NCBI GenBank assembly: GCA_024345305.1
Contig: BRON01000019.1
Span: forward strand, 434,001-498,000
Source of the DNA: Mrakia gelida
Taxonomy: Eukaryota; Basidiomycota; Tremellomycetes; Cystofilobasidiales; Mrakiaceae
Length of the DNA stretch: 64,000 bases
Reading direction: 5' to 3'
Shown: positions 11,001-22,800 of the stretch, piece after piece
Numbering within the stretch: position 1 is the first letter of the stretch
Layout of the letters: every line of letters begins with the position of its first letter
Position numbers and translations under genes: made by a program
The notes under the pieces: model-generated
Database searches by the model: none
The model's input: only the letters and a program-made list of their open reading frames with translations
What the model was told of the DNA's origin: nothing

Positions 11001-11526
11001 AAAGCAAACGCACGAAAGGAGGGGAGAGGAGAGATGGGAAAGACGAGCGTCAGCTCATCCGAACGACAAGGGAGGAGGAGAGGCGAGGAGGAGAGCTGGA
11101 CGAACATCTGAGGTTGCACTTTTCTGTCAACGAGATTCGAAGGTAGGTGTGATGACGGTTGAACTTGTCCGTCAGTGGAGAGCTGTAAGGTCGGGTAGAG
11201 TCGATCTGAGAGATTTTGGACTGGAAAGAGTATGGGAAGAAGAGGATTGGGTCCAAGGGAGGAGGGGAGAGTTCGAGTCAGCTCGAAGCTCCTTCCTCTG
11301 AGAAGCAAATCTTCACGCCTGAACTGACCTTGATGCTCTCCTTGAGAATGTCAGACCTTAGAATCCCATCCTCTGATGTACTCTCGGGGTCTACGTCTCT
11401 GCTGTTGCTGGCGAAGGGGCTCGAAGTGGAGGGGAGGGAGGAGGTCGAGCTGAGCTGACGGGGGAGGGCGAGGGCGAGGAGGGGGCGAGAGGAAGAGCGA
11501 GGGAGGAGGAGTCGTCGAGAGAGCAT
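8038..11526 (-). CDS. Molybdenum cofactor biosynthesis MoaA-MoaC fusion (MOCS1/cnxABC type)
   Basis: Twelve exons encode 706 residues. Residues 1-66 (exon 1, 11329-11526) form a mitochondrial presequence: [19 protein letters not shown]. The MoaA part has the radical-SAM cluster motif [17 protein letters not shown], and the C-terminal cluster around [10 protein letters not shown]. MoaA makes 3',8-cyclo-GTP from GTP. A Ser/Arg/Pro-rich linker (exon 9) leads to MoaC, which turns that product into cPMP. MoaC signatures are [53 protein letters not shown] and WDMVKAV (Asp and Lys of the active site), ending KSGGKSGDW. Fusion of the two enzymes is known from fungi (cnxABC) and animal MOCS1. Intron 8 (9311-9455) seems optional: left in, the MoaA part stops right after Gly-Gly. 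The gene faces MIC19. Confidence 0.93.
9311..9455 (-). other. Intron 8 of the Moco gene, candidate retained intron
   Basis: The exon ends ATC-G and the donor reads GTGGGTGAC. Unspliced, the frame continues Gly (9454-9456), Gly (9451-9453), stop (9448-9450), giving a 410-residue MoaA ending ILIGG. Spliced, the codon becomes a single Gly followed by Asn-Asn and the frame runs into MoaC. Donor and double-Gly stop share the same bases. Human MOCS1 makes its MoaA form and its fused form by the same logic. Confidence 0.65.
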
Positions 11527-11756
11527 CGTCGAAGGAGAGCGAGCGAGCGAGCACGAGCAGGGGAGAGGGTATCGAAGAGATGGAGAAATAAAAGTTGAGA
11601 GCTCCTGATGGTTCGAAGGCAAAATGTGAGGCAGGACTCTTTGGAATCGATAGGCTCGCCCTCGTCCTTTTCTGCGACGCCCCCTCTCTCTGCTTTTGAA
11701 CGTCAACTCCATCTTTCTCTCTTTCCCCTTCCGTTCTCTTCTTCTTCTCTTTTCCA
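11527..11756. promoter_or_regulatory. Divergent promoter, Moco gene / MIC19
   Basis: Only 230 bp separate the start codons of the Moco gene (11526, minus) and MIC19 (11757, plus). Both products are mitochondrial, so shared control is possible. A run AGATGGAGAAATAAAAG lies near 11578-11594. The MIC19 leader is strongly C/T-rich. No factor site was identified. Confidence 0.35.
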
Positions 11757-13103
11757 ATGGGAGCTTCTCAATCTTCTTCAGCCTCGGGACTGAACCCCCA
11801 GCAAACCGAGAAGGTCTTCTACCCCGAATCGCAGGCTGGAACCGTTCAGGTTCGTTCGACTCGACTCGACTCCTCCTTCTCCTTCCCTTTCTCCGAGCTC
11901 GTCTCTCTTTCTCCCTCGTATGAGCTCATCTCGCTGACTCTCTATCTCCTTATCTCGTCGTCTCCTACCACCGATCGGTGTTTTTCTCCTACCTCAGTTC
12001 TCGCCCGACCTGATTGCTCAACTCTCTGATTCCACAACGTCGACGTCAACCTCGGAAGCTCGACAGTCCTCCCTCGAGTGAGTTAAGCCCGTTCTTTCTA
12101 ACGACGCAGAGCCATAGCAGCTTTCTCTATATACAGCACTAACCCTTCACCAACTCTCTACGTCTACTCTCCTCCCAGCGACCACATCCGCTCCAAACTC
12201 GCCTCCTCCCTCGCCTCGCTCAAAGCTCAAGAGCAGCAGCTCACCTCCCAACTCCAAGCCTCCCTCGCTCAATCCAACACAGCTCACGAGTCTTCTTCTT
12301 CGTCGTCAGGGACGTCGTCGCAGCTGCTGAGCAGGGATATCGATGAGGTCAGGGAGAAGGTCTTGAGGATCGAGAACAAGAAGAGGTTGGAGGACTGGCC
12401 GGAGGTTGGGAAGCTCAAGGAGGGAGTTAGGGAGTGCTATCTGTGAGTATCCACACGACGAGGATAAGGAGGTTGGGTGGGTGGGTGCATGCGTGGGGCT
12501 CGTAGCAGCAGGAGGGATTGGCTGGGAGGAGGGGAGGCAACAGCGAGCTCAAGAGAGAAAGGGAAGGGAAGGAAGATGGATCGCGAGCTCTGCTCCTTTC
12601 CTTCCTCCTCCCTGGGCCCGCCTCTTTTTATCTTCGCCTCCTCGGATCCAACCCAACTCCACCCAATCCTCTCACTTCATCCCTCTACCTCTCATCTGTC
12701 GCACCACCTCCATCCCTGCACCAGCCGTCCCATCCCTTCACCTCCTCCTCGAGCTCGTCCGACCAGCCCCGAAGCTGACCTTCCTCCCTCCCTTTCCCCT
12801 CCTCGAACGAACAAGTAAAAACCCCAACACCCCCCTCGACTGCTGGAGAGAGGCTGAGGACTTCAAGGCTGCTGTGGCGAAGCTCGAGCAGGTGAGTTTT
12901 CGGTTTTCGTTCTTCAGCTTGCAGCAGGCGAAAGCAGACAGGGCGAGGAGGGAGGGAGAGAGGTTCAGCCCTCGAGCTCTTCCTCGCTCGCCAGCGTCGT
13001 CGCCTCGAGCAGCGTCGGGACAGATGGACGAGAGCTAACCTTTCGTTGCTTCCTTCTGGCTCGTCTTCGCTTACAGCACTTCGTCTCGACCCTGCGTCAG
13101 TAA
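11757..13103 (+). CDS. MIC19: MICOS complex subunit Mic19 (DUF1690 type)
   Basis: Five exons give about 179 residues. The protein starts MGAS, a good N-myristoylation signal as in known Mic19. It continues with VFYPESQAGTVQFSPDLI, the conserved start of fungal Mic19, then a long charged coiled coil (about residues 58-140). A C-terminal CHCH-like end follows: ECYLKNPNTPLDCWREAEDF, then a helix closing at HFVSTLRQ. Mic19 sits in the intermembrane space and helps hold cristae junctions and the link to the outer-membrane SAM complex. Two cysteines are visible in the CHCH part, ten residues apart. Intron 3 (about 12443-12815) is unusually long, and the exon after it starts at the T of TAAAAACC (12816); a TAA read straight there would stop the protein if that intron were mis-spliced. 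Confidence 0.88.
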
Positions 13104-13818
13104 AAACTCAACAAGGCGAAGCTCGCTCGGAACGCCCTCGTTCGCTCGCTCCCTCGCCGTTCGTGCTCGAGGATCGAGGAAGTCTGGGTTGGGTGCGGTG
13201 ATGTAGATAGGGCGGAGCTCGCATTTAGATCTCGATGTGTGGGTGATTTTGGAAGATGGGGAGATGGGGAAAGCAGAGGGAGGGAGACGCGTCGTCGTTT
13301 CGCTTTCTTCGTGAGTCCCTCTCCTCGTTCGTTTGCATCTCCGAAGTCCGAAGTCCCTCATCACAAACAGTATACTTCCGACGTCCCATCTCATCTTCAA
13401 GAAGAACACACCTCTCGTCGACGATCTCCCCGAGCAGCTTTCAACAGCTCTACCAAATCCTTCGTCTCCCGTCGTTCTTGAACACGACGCGGTCAAACTG
13501 AACGCACCACCACCCTCGAGAGATCCGATCATCAGCCGACAAAAGCATCGCCTCTCAATCCTTCCACGTTCCAAATCCTTCCTCCCTTACCGCCGTCGAG
13601 GGCTGAAGGTCGGTTTCCCTAGAAGATGGAAGGTCGCCCGGAGCCTACGGTGCGGCTCGGAGACTTGTCGGGGCTGGGCGTTCGCGTTCCTGGACGACCT
13701 TCCTCTTTTGATTTCTTCTTCCCTCCTTTCGCTTCGAACGACCTGACCTCAAACCACCATCACCCCCAACCCCAACCCAACCACTCCAACCCAACTACAA
13801 AACAACAACCAACCAACA
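13104..13818. other. Intergenic region before the alpha-xylosidase gene
   Basis: These 715 bp hold the MIC19 3' end and the xylosidase promoter. The last 75 bases before the start codon are made almost only of C and A (CCAACC/ACAACA), a typical fungal untranslated leader. An open frame at 13333-13746 reads somewhat like protein but has no start context or homology I can name, so it is not called. Confidence 0.4.
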
Positions 13819-14665
13819 ATGAAAGTCACTGACGGACGTGAGTCGTTCCTCCCTCTTCTCGTTTGGTTCGAAGATGGGCTCGAGCTCACCTTTCCTTTTC
13901 GTTTCGTTCGTTTTGACAGTCTGGCTCATGCGAGCAGGTGTCGTCTCCCGCCCTTCCATCGAAGTCGTGAACGTCAAAGTCCTGGATCCCAAGACGGGAG
14001 AGATCGAACTTCTCGTGGCGTGCAAGCATATCGCAGATCGAGGGGGAACTTTGGGAGGTGGGTCTCTCGGAAGGTCGTCGAAGAGGGAGTGGGAAAGACA
14101 GCTGCTGACTTTGTTTGGGTTTTGGGAAAACAGGACCTCTTCTGACTGTTAGGGTCAGTGCGCCTATGGATGATGTGATTAAAGGTGAGTCCTGCGTTCG
14201 AGGGAGGATGGAGGGGGGAGGAGGAGGAGGGAAGATGCGCCGAGCGAGCTGACTTTGTCCTTTTCGTTGTAAAAAAAGTCAACATCGTTCACTTCAAGGT
14301 TAGTCCTCATCCTCCTTCCCCTCACCTCAACCTTCCTCTCTTTCTCGTGCTGACCAAGTTTTCCACTCGCTTCCTCAGGGCACCAAACACCTCGGCCCAG
14401 ACTTCGAGCTCAACTCTCCTCCCACCGCACCCACCGTCTCCTTCACCGACTCCACCGACTCCCTCTCCCTCAAATCTGGAGGACTCGAGGTCAGGATCAA
14501 CAAGAAACCTTACGAGTTTGGAATGGAGTTTGTTAGGAAGGAAGCAGATGGGAAGGAGAAGGTTTTGTCGACGTGAGTTCGCTCGCCGCCCTCTTCCTCT
14601 CTTTCCATCTCCCCCCTCGCCTCCTCGTCCCCTCTCCCTTCCTCTCTAAAGCCCACTAACGCACC

Positions 14666-14701
<36 letters not shown>

Positions 14702-17700
14702 CTCCCTCCCCTCAGATCCGGCTACAAATCCATCTCCTCCCTCACCCTCCCCACAGCTCTCACCACCCAACAAGCTTCCGCGACCTCCATCCTCGCCACG
14801 ACGCCTTACACTCCTCCTCCCGCTTCCATCCCCGTCACACAGAACTTCATGCAGTCGGAGTTGAGCTTGGTGGTTGGGGAGTTGATTTATGGGTTGGGAG
14901 AGTTGTTTGGGCCGCTTGTGAAGAACGGGCAGGTCGTCAGTGTTTGGAATAGGGATGGGGGGACGTGAGTCGTTTTTTTCTTCTTGTTGAGGGAGTTGTT
15001 TCCTTCGTTTGGAGCGACGCTGACACCCCTTCCTCGTTTCTGTGTTGTCGCTCCCCTACAGTTCGAGTGAACAAGCCTACAAGTCGTGAGTCCTCGTTTC
15101 CTCTCCCTTCTCGTCTCGACGCGTCTCCCCTTGCCTCCTCGCTGGCCTCCCTCCTTCCCCTTCTCACTCTCCTCCCCTCCTCCCCCACCCTCATCTCCCT
15201 CAGCATCCCCTTCTACCTCTCCTCCCGAGGCTACGGAGTCTTCATCAACGACCCTGGAGAGGTCGAGCTGGAAGTCGGATCGGAGAAGGGTTCTCGGGTC
15301 GGAGTCATCACCAGAGGAGAGGAGTTGGAGTACTACTTCATCAACGGACCTACTAGGAAGAACGTTTTGGAAAGGTATACTCGTGAGTGCTCTTTCTCGC
15401 ATCTCTTTCTGTTTCGCTGAGAAGGGAGGGGGAGAAGAAGAAGACGAACTGACGGACGACGCTTTTTGGTTTGTGACAGAGCTCACCGGTCGACCAGGAC
15501 TTCCTCCTGCGTGGTCCTTCGGACTTTGGTTGAGCACTTCGTTCACTACCGATTACGGATCTGATACTGTTGTGGAGTTCCGTGAGTCGCTCGAACCCTC
15601 CTCCTTTCTCATCCGAGATTGAGACGCGTGCTGACCTCGACACTTTCGTTCGCGTCGCCCAGTCGAGGGAATGAAGCAGAGGAACTGCCTCGTTCGAGTC
15701 ATGCACTTCGATTGCTTCTGGATGAAGGTCAGTCTCCCCTACTTGGAACTCGACGAGGGGGCGGCGACGACGAGGAGGAAGCGCGATCTGGGCTGACCTT
15801 GGTTTCGACGCGTCTTCTCTTTCTCTCTCAGCGATACGAATGGTCCTCGTTCACCTTCGGTTCGTCTCTTCTCTCGACTTTTTACCCTCTCTCATCCCCG
15901 TTCTAACATCCTTCCTCTTTCGTTCGTTCGGTTCAGACCCCGAGTACTTCCCTGGTTCGTCGTCGACTCTTCTCCCTCCTTGAACTCGACTCGACCCGGA
16001 CTCCGAACTGACCTCCCTTCCTGACCCCCCCCCACAGACCCCAAGGCCTACTTCACGATGCTCAAGAAGAAGTACAACGTCAAGATCTGCTGCTGGATCA
16101 ACTCCTACATCTCGCAGCAGTCCCCTCTCTACGAGGAGGGAGTCAAGGGAGATTTCTTCGTCAAGAGGACGAACGGAGATAGTGAGTCGAGTCGAGTCGT
16201 CTCGTTCGTGCTGCTGGAGCTCGGGAATTGTCGCTGACTCGAGTGATTGATTTGCTTGGGTGGGGAACAGTCTGGCAGTGGGACTTGTGGCAGCCGTGAG
16301 TTCCTTTTTCGAGATGTTCCTCCGTCTTCGTCGAGAGTTGGGGCGACGAGCAAGAGCAGGAAGCATCCGTCTTCCGCCTCCCTCGCTTTCCGAAGAATTT
16401 CGCTGACTCCCACTCCGCCTTCATTACCTTCAGTGGACTCGCCATCGTCGACTTCACCAACCCCGAGGCTTGCGTCTGGTTCACCTCCAAGCTCGAGGCT
16501 TTGATCGACATGGGTGTCGATTCTCTCAAGGTGAGCTTTCCTTCTCTCATCTTCTCGTCGAAGAAACGTCATCTCCGAGCTGACGCATACCTATTTCTCT
16601 CTCTCTTCAGACCGATTTCGCCGAGCGAAGTGAGTCTGCCCTCGCCCTCTGAACGACGCGTCTCGCTCGACCCGTTTTCTGACTTCGACACGTCTCTCTC
16701 TCTCTTCTCCCCCCCTCGCTCCCTCAGTCCCCCACCTCGACGTCAAGTTCCACTCCGGAGGAGACCCTTACAAAGTCCACAACTTCTACACTGGCATCTA
16801 CAACAAGATCGTCTTTGAGCTCCTCGAGAGGAAGCTCGGCAAGCACGAGGCCGTCCTGTTCGCTCGATCCGCTACCGCTGGAGGACAGAAGTACTCGGTC
16901 CATTGGGGTGGGGATTGCGAGTCGACGTACGAGGCGATGAGTGAGAGTTTGAGGGGTGGTTTGAGTTTGACGATGTGAGTTGCGATGCGCGTCGAGTTTA
17001 GGTTTCGCTTTCGTCTTTCGACGAGCTGACCCCTTGTGTTTCGGTTTGGGTTTACAGGAGTGGATTCGGTTTCTGGACTTCCGATAGTGAGTCTAGTCTC
17101 CGCCTTCTTGCTTCGAAAAGATTCGAAAGAAGAGATCGAGCTGATCGATCTTGCCCGTCTTTCCTTTCCTTCAGTCGGAGGATTCGAGGGAACCCCTCCC
17201 GCCGCTCTCTTCTCTCGATGGGTAGCTATGGGTATCTTCTCGTCGCACGTACGTACAGCTTGCATCCCTCTTCAGTTCCTCGTTCTTTCTCTGACCTCGT
17301 CCTTTCGTTGAACCAACAGTCGCGTCTTCACGGATCGAACTCGTACCGAGTCGTGAGTTTCTTCCCACTCCTCTCGGGTCTTCGCTCGAACCTCATCTGA
17401 CGCGTCCTCCTCTATCTTCTTCTTGCGCAGCCCTGGATCTACGGAGAGGAGGCTGCTGTCAACATGAGCAAGTTCCTTCTCGCTCGGCTTCGACTGATGC
17501 CCTACATCTTCGCGACGGTGAGTCCTTTTCCTTTCCCTTTCGCTTCCTTCTCCTCTTCGTCGCTGATCGAACCTCGTTCTTTCCTTCCAGGCCGTCAACG
17601 CCCATCTCACTGGAATCCCCGTTCAACGAGCCATGCTCTTGGAGTTCGAGGACGACTTGACGTGCCAACATCTCGACAAGCAGGTCAGTTCGATCTTGCT

Positions 17701-18279
17701 TTCTTTTCTCCTCCGTAGCACGAGACTGATCTCGCTTCCTCCTCCCTCCAAAGTACATGTTCGGAGACAACCTCCTCGTCGCTCCTGTGTGAGTTCCATC
17801 TCGTCTTCCTCCTCTTTCCCACGAAACGAACGCTGACTCGACGCGTCCTCTCCCTTCCCTCCCTCCCTCCCTTCAGCTTCCACGACTCCGAAGTCGAGTA
17901 CTACATCCCCGCCGGAAAGTGGACCTCCTTCTGGGACCCTTCCATCACCGTCCTCGGACCTCGATGGGTCAAGGAATCCAACGTCCCTCTCGACCACATC
18001 CCCATCTTCGTTCGACCTGGCTCCGTCCTCCCTCTCGGTCCCGTTGGCGTCTCGACTCCCGACTACTCCTACACCGAGGACATCGAGCTTCGAGCGTACG
18101 GTCTCGAACAAGGGCAACAGGTCGAGGTCGTTCTTCCTACTGGGAAGGGAACCGGAGTGGCTGCGAAGATCGTTGTTTCGCTGGGAGGAGAGGGAGCGAC
18201 GGCGGGAGGCAAGGAGGGAGGATTGAAGGTCGAGGTGAAGGAAGGGAAGGTTGGGTCTTGGTCTGGTGTGAAGCTCTAG
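13819..18279 (+). CDS. GH31 alpha-xylosidase
   Basis: About two dozen short exons encode a glycoside hydrolase family 31 enzyme of YicI (alpha-xylosidase) type. Signatures in order: [15 protein letters not shown] at the start of the barrel; [14 protein letters not shown]; the nucleophile motif KTDFAERIP (Asp); [13 protein letters not shown], where the acid/base Asp is expected; [25 protein letters not shown]; and [12 protein letters not shown] before the C-terminal beta domains. The enzyme would free alpha-xylose from xyloglucan fragments or isoprimeverose. No signal peptide is seen after the start (MKVTDGLWLMRAG), so it is probably intracellular. One exon is only 18 nt (15937-15954), and the first exon is 19 nt. 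An intron holds a run of 32 C (14667-14698). The assignment to xylosidase over glucosidase rests on the TSFTTDY and HWGGDC motifs and is good but not certain. Confidence 0.88.
14667..14698 (+). repeat. Homopolymer C32 in an intron
   Basis: An uninterrupted run of 32 C lies in an intron of the alpha-xylosidase gene, before CTCCCTCCCTCCCCTCAG. It merges with the pyrimidine-rich 3' end of the intron. Exact length is likely to vary between isolates or reads. Confidence 0.9.
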
Positions 18280-18499
18280 ATAATGGGGCTGCTTTGATAT
18301 CTCTTTTGTATACCTACTTTGATCTTGATGCCGCGAACGTTTTATGACTCTCTGTCTGCCGTTCGAGTCAGATCTGGAAGAGCCGGAAGCGAAATGCAAT
18401 CACAGCCGACTCGGACGCGTGGTGATCTGGAAGGCGAGCTCGAAAGCGAGCCCCCTTCCTTCCCTCTCTGACCCCCAACCACAACTTGCTCTCGCCAAC

Positions 18500-19524
18500 A
18501 TGTCAACTCGCCCAAACGTCGTCTTATCAACCGAAGTCCTGCCAGAGTACTATTCCGAACTCGCTGCTCAACATCTGCGAGCCTTCGCCAACACGGAAAT
18601 CTCGCTTCGACTCTTCCCCGTTCCGCTTCGACCTTCGCTTGAACAACGGATTCGTGAGCTCTTTTTCCCTTCGCCCCATCTTCCTTCCTCGCCCATCTAA
18701 CTTTCTACATCGTTTTCGCCAGTCTGGAACGTCTACACCCGAACCAAAAGAGCCTCAGAGCCAGCTGGAGATCTCGTCGAAGTCGTCGCCCTCGTCGATG
18801 GGAAACCCGTCGGAATCGCTTCATGGCTCGTCCCAGTCGACAGGACCTCGACTGGAGGAGACCCTCTTCCGAAGGAAGCCGAGGACAAGGAGTCACTGAA
18901 GGCGAAGCATAAGGAGGAGGGGAAACCTGCGATTGAGGTTGAGATGGACGCGGCGATGGATAACGAGTTCGGGAAGGTGTTTGGGGCGGAGATGGATCGA
19001 GTGAGGAAGGAGTGGTCGAAAGGAAGGCCGCATTGGTATCTGGTGAGATCTCTAGAACTTTGAATGGGTCATTTGGGTCTTGCGAAGGAGGGAACGGGAG
19101 GGCGGAGATGCACGCTGACCTCTTTCTTGTCTTCTCTTTCGTCGCTCTTCTTCCGTCCTTTTCACAGAAATTCCTCTTCGTCAACCCAGATATGAACGGT
19201 CTCGGTATCGGTTCGCGTCTCCTGGACTGGGGGACGAAACAGGCAGAGGCGGCGGGCGTTCCTTGTTGGCTCGAGAGCACAGATTCGGTCCGTTTCGTCT
19301 CTCTTTCTCCCTTCTTTTGTTTCGAGATCACTCCTTCTTTTCCCGACCTGTGCCCAGACGCTTGAACTAACTTTTTTTTCACCATTTTGCGAACGAAACA
19401 GGGACGTCTTCTCTACGATCGAAGAGGGTGGGAAGTCGAAAGTTGGTGCGAGCTCGACGTGGAGGATCTGCCGGGAGGGAAGCTGCGATGGCCTGGGATG
19501 AAACGAGGAGAGTTTACAAGCTAG
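18500..19524 (+). CDS. GNAT-family N-acetyltransferase (copy 1)
   Basis: Four exons encode roughly 245 residues. The start MSTRPNVVLSTEVLPEYYSE is followed by a first-exon block with FANTEISLRLFP. The middle carries SWLVPVDRTSTGGDPLP, a motif shared by this local family, and WSKGRPHWYL. The acetyl-CoA binding motif is FVNPDMNGLGIGSRLLDWG (R/Q-x-x-G-x-G/A type), followed by AAGVPCWLEST and RGWEV, the usual end of GNAT motif B. Such enzymes move an acetyl group from acetyl-CoA to an amine; the substrate is unknown. Related genes lie at 23888, 25121 and 42966. The intron after HWYL has the same position in all four. Confidence 0.85.
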
Positions 19525-19817
19525 ACTGACGGTCGGACTGGAGTGAAAAGGTTTGGGTTTGATATCATGGTCGTCTGGAAGGCAGAGAAGGAGACGCATG
19601 TCGAGAGATCTCCCTCGAGCTGTTTCCAACTCCCTTCTCTCACGACTGACTTCGCGTCGCACGAAACGCTCACGACCAGTCGTCAATATGAGTCGTATAT
19701 AGCGTGGGCGGAAAGAAGAGTCGTAGAGAAGCTGACGTGTATCTAAAAGTGCAGCAAAAGAGGAGAAGACGCGTCGATGTTCGTGCGTCGAGTCGTCGTC
19801 GCTGTCGTCCAACCCAT

Positions 19818-22800
19818 CTACTTCTTCTTCTTGCTCTTCAACTTCTTCCCGAACTCCGAACCAGCGAGCTGAAAGACGAAGTAACGGAGTCAAGTCAGTC
19901 TGGGTCTTGACTCGCTCGTCATTTCGTCCTCTTCGCTCCTTCGATTCGACGCGAACGAGGAAAGACTCACCTCCTCCAAACGTTGCCTGTCGAAATGAGG
20001 GCCCAGCCATCGAACCAGCACCTGAGCAGGAGCTCCTCCGCCACCTGAATCAGCCCAGCTGTCTCCTCCTTTCGGACCAGGGAAGTCTTGGAAGATCTCG
20101 GGGCGAACCGTCGTGTGTCGTTCGAGGTATTCGTCGAGGGGAAGGAACTGGCGACGGCGGGAGAGGATGTCCTGCATTCGATCTCGGATTGCTGACGAGG
20201 TTCCGTCGGAGATGACCCAGAGGTGTTCGAGTGGAGGGAGCAGGAGAGGTGGGTTGAACGACGAAGAGGAGGACGAGGATGACGAGACGGAGAGTCGCTG
20301 AGAGTTGATCTCGTCGATCTCGAGGACGACTGAGGAAAGGAAGACATGTGGTCAGCTAAATTTCGAGCTGCAGGAGGGAGGTGAAGAGACATACTTCGAC
20401 AAGCGATCTCGCCGACGGTGAGAGCGGAACGATCGTCGCTGCGAGAGGGAGGGGGAGAGGGAGAAGAGAGGAGCGGCAACGGAACAAAGTCAGCACGGTT
20501 TGAACCAAGGTGAGGACACATTCAAGGACTGACCCATCGCTTCCCTCGAAAGGAAGAGACGTCGAGATGAGGAGAGTTCCGTCTGAGGTAAGGAGCGAGC
20601 GAAGGCAAGGTCAGTCCGTCGGTCGCGTCGAAAAGGAGACGAGGGCAAAGTTGATGAACTAACTGATCATGTTCCAGTCTCCGACCCAAAGACCAACGAG
20701 TTCCGATCCAGGAGGAATTACCAGCGGCTTGACTTGAGGGAATTCGCCAGAGACTAAGGCGGGAAGCGAGATGTCAGCTGAAGTCTCGACGCGATTTCTC
20801 CTTCTCGAGTGCCGATCTCCCTTCCGCACATGAGGATATGTAAGAGCCACATCAGAAAGAGACTTACCCTTCTTGATGTTCGCCAGCGCGCTCTCTCGGT
20901 ACTCGTGATAGCCTGTCTCCTTCACCTCCTCCTCCTCTTCGGCGTCTGCTACTGTTCCTCGCCGAGATCGGGTCTTGACCCAGGTGAGACCGAGATACTG
21001 CAAGAAATAAGGAAAAGAAGAGAGACAGACGGGTCAGGCGAGGTCGGAAGAGAAGAAGGAGGGAAGAACGAGACAGGGACTCACGCGTCGAGAAATGTTG
21101 AGCTCGGTCGGTTCCTTCGCTCCCGTAACGTGATCTCGGGAAGGCCAACCACGTCCGAGTGTCGTTTGGATGTCCTTAAACGACCGTCTGACCTTCTGCT
21201 TGTGCAAAACGAAGGGGGTTCCAGTCAGTCGAGGGTCGTCGACGCGCGAGGGAAAGGACGAAGACTCGAACTCACGTTCCCATCCCTATCGATGCTCTCG
21301 ACCTCCAGAACATCCGGAACCGCCATCCTTGCCAGCGTCCTATCCACCCACATCCTCTCGCAATGCCTCACGACCTCCTCCGTAGCTCCCAACGAGTTCA
21401 ACTCGCCGATCTCCCAAACTCCAAGCTCGAGAGGTGCTGCTCCGATTCGAGTGTGAGCGAGCGAGCAGGTTTTTCGGCCTTGGAGGAAGAGTTCTTTGCA
21501 TCTCCACTTTCCGATCCTGTAGCGACGACGAGAGCAGAGAAGACCTCGAGTCAGCGAGCTTCGACGGAGAAGGACAAGGAACTCGCGACGAGAGGCGGAC
21601 TCACCCGACCCTTCCGCCTCCTCCTCCTCCACAATCCGTGCAACGTTGGTACTTCGAATCACAGCCGATGCAGACGAACTATAAGAGTCACCAAAATGAA
21701 GTCAGCTGCGAGCTCAAAGGAAAACGAGACTCGACGCCAACGCGAACTCACCTCGACGGAGAAATCAATCGACGCCTTGCTATCCTTCGCGACGATCCCT
21801 CCCTGACCCTTCTCTTTCATACACACGTCGCAAATCAACGGAGCGTCGATATCCTGAGTCTCCCTGTTCCTCTTCCTCCTAGCAGACCCATCGTCCTTCG
21901 CCTTCCCCTTCCCATTCTTGTCGAGACACGCCTTGCAACTCCACCAGCCCTCCCACTCGACCTCAAACGACTCCTTCTCGCCTCGAAGGTAGAGTCGCGA
22001 GATCGGCTGCGAGCAGTCCGAGCATTGAGCGATGGGTTGGTTCGGGTAGAGGGCTCGTTTCTTCTTCGACTGAGGACCGGTCGAGGAGGAGGGTTGGATG
22101 GTGGTCGAGGAGGAGGAAGCGTAAGGAGTTGGATGGTCGTGCGATTGGAGGGGAGTCGCTCCGTTGGACGCCGTCGAAGAGGAGGAGACGGAGCTTCTGG
22201 ATTTGGAGGTGGGAGCGTTGGCGAATCCTTTGGGTTGAAACTGATTTGGGTTTGGGAGGAAGGAGGAGGAAGAGGCGGAGGGGAGCTGATCGCGTTCGAA
22301 GTCCGGCGAGGCGTTGTTGAACGTCGGGGCAGGGAAGGAGGAGTACGGCTGATGTTGAGGAGTTTGGGCTGAAGCTGATGATTCCGAGGACGAGTTCGAC
22401 GAGCGTTCTCGTTGCTGAGGTGCTGAGTAGGAGGAGGAGGAATGGTGGCTGACGAGCGAAGGTCTGAAACTTCTCGGCGACGATGGCCTTCTGAACCCCG
22501 CTGCTGAATGGTCGCTGAAAGGTTGGTCGAGGAGAGTTCCGAGTTGGTTGTAGACATCGGTTGGGCCGAAGGATTCGAGACTGGTTTGTGAAGGGTTGTA
22601 AGGGTGAGGGATGGGTTGGTGGGAGGGAGGGCGAGGCTGATAAGGCTGCTGAAGGTTGTTCGGCTGAGGAGGGGGTTGGGGGTAGGAACCGTGGTTGACT
22701 CGAAGGATGCGATAAGAAGCGTAGGGATCCGATCCTGCTGGTCCTCCTGCTGACTCTCCTCTAGGATCCGAGTAGCTTGGATATCCTCCGAACGAGGGAA

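Noticed and set aside
13071..13574. 167-codon minus-strand frame
   Set aside because: It overlaps the end of MIC19 and has a Ser/Arg-rich composition typical of antisense frames in this genome.
13333..13746. 137-codon plus-strand frame between MIC19 and the xylosidase
   Set aside because: It reads partly protein-like but has no start context, no splice support and no family match; it overlaps the promoter and leader.
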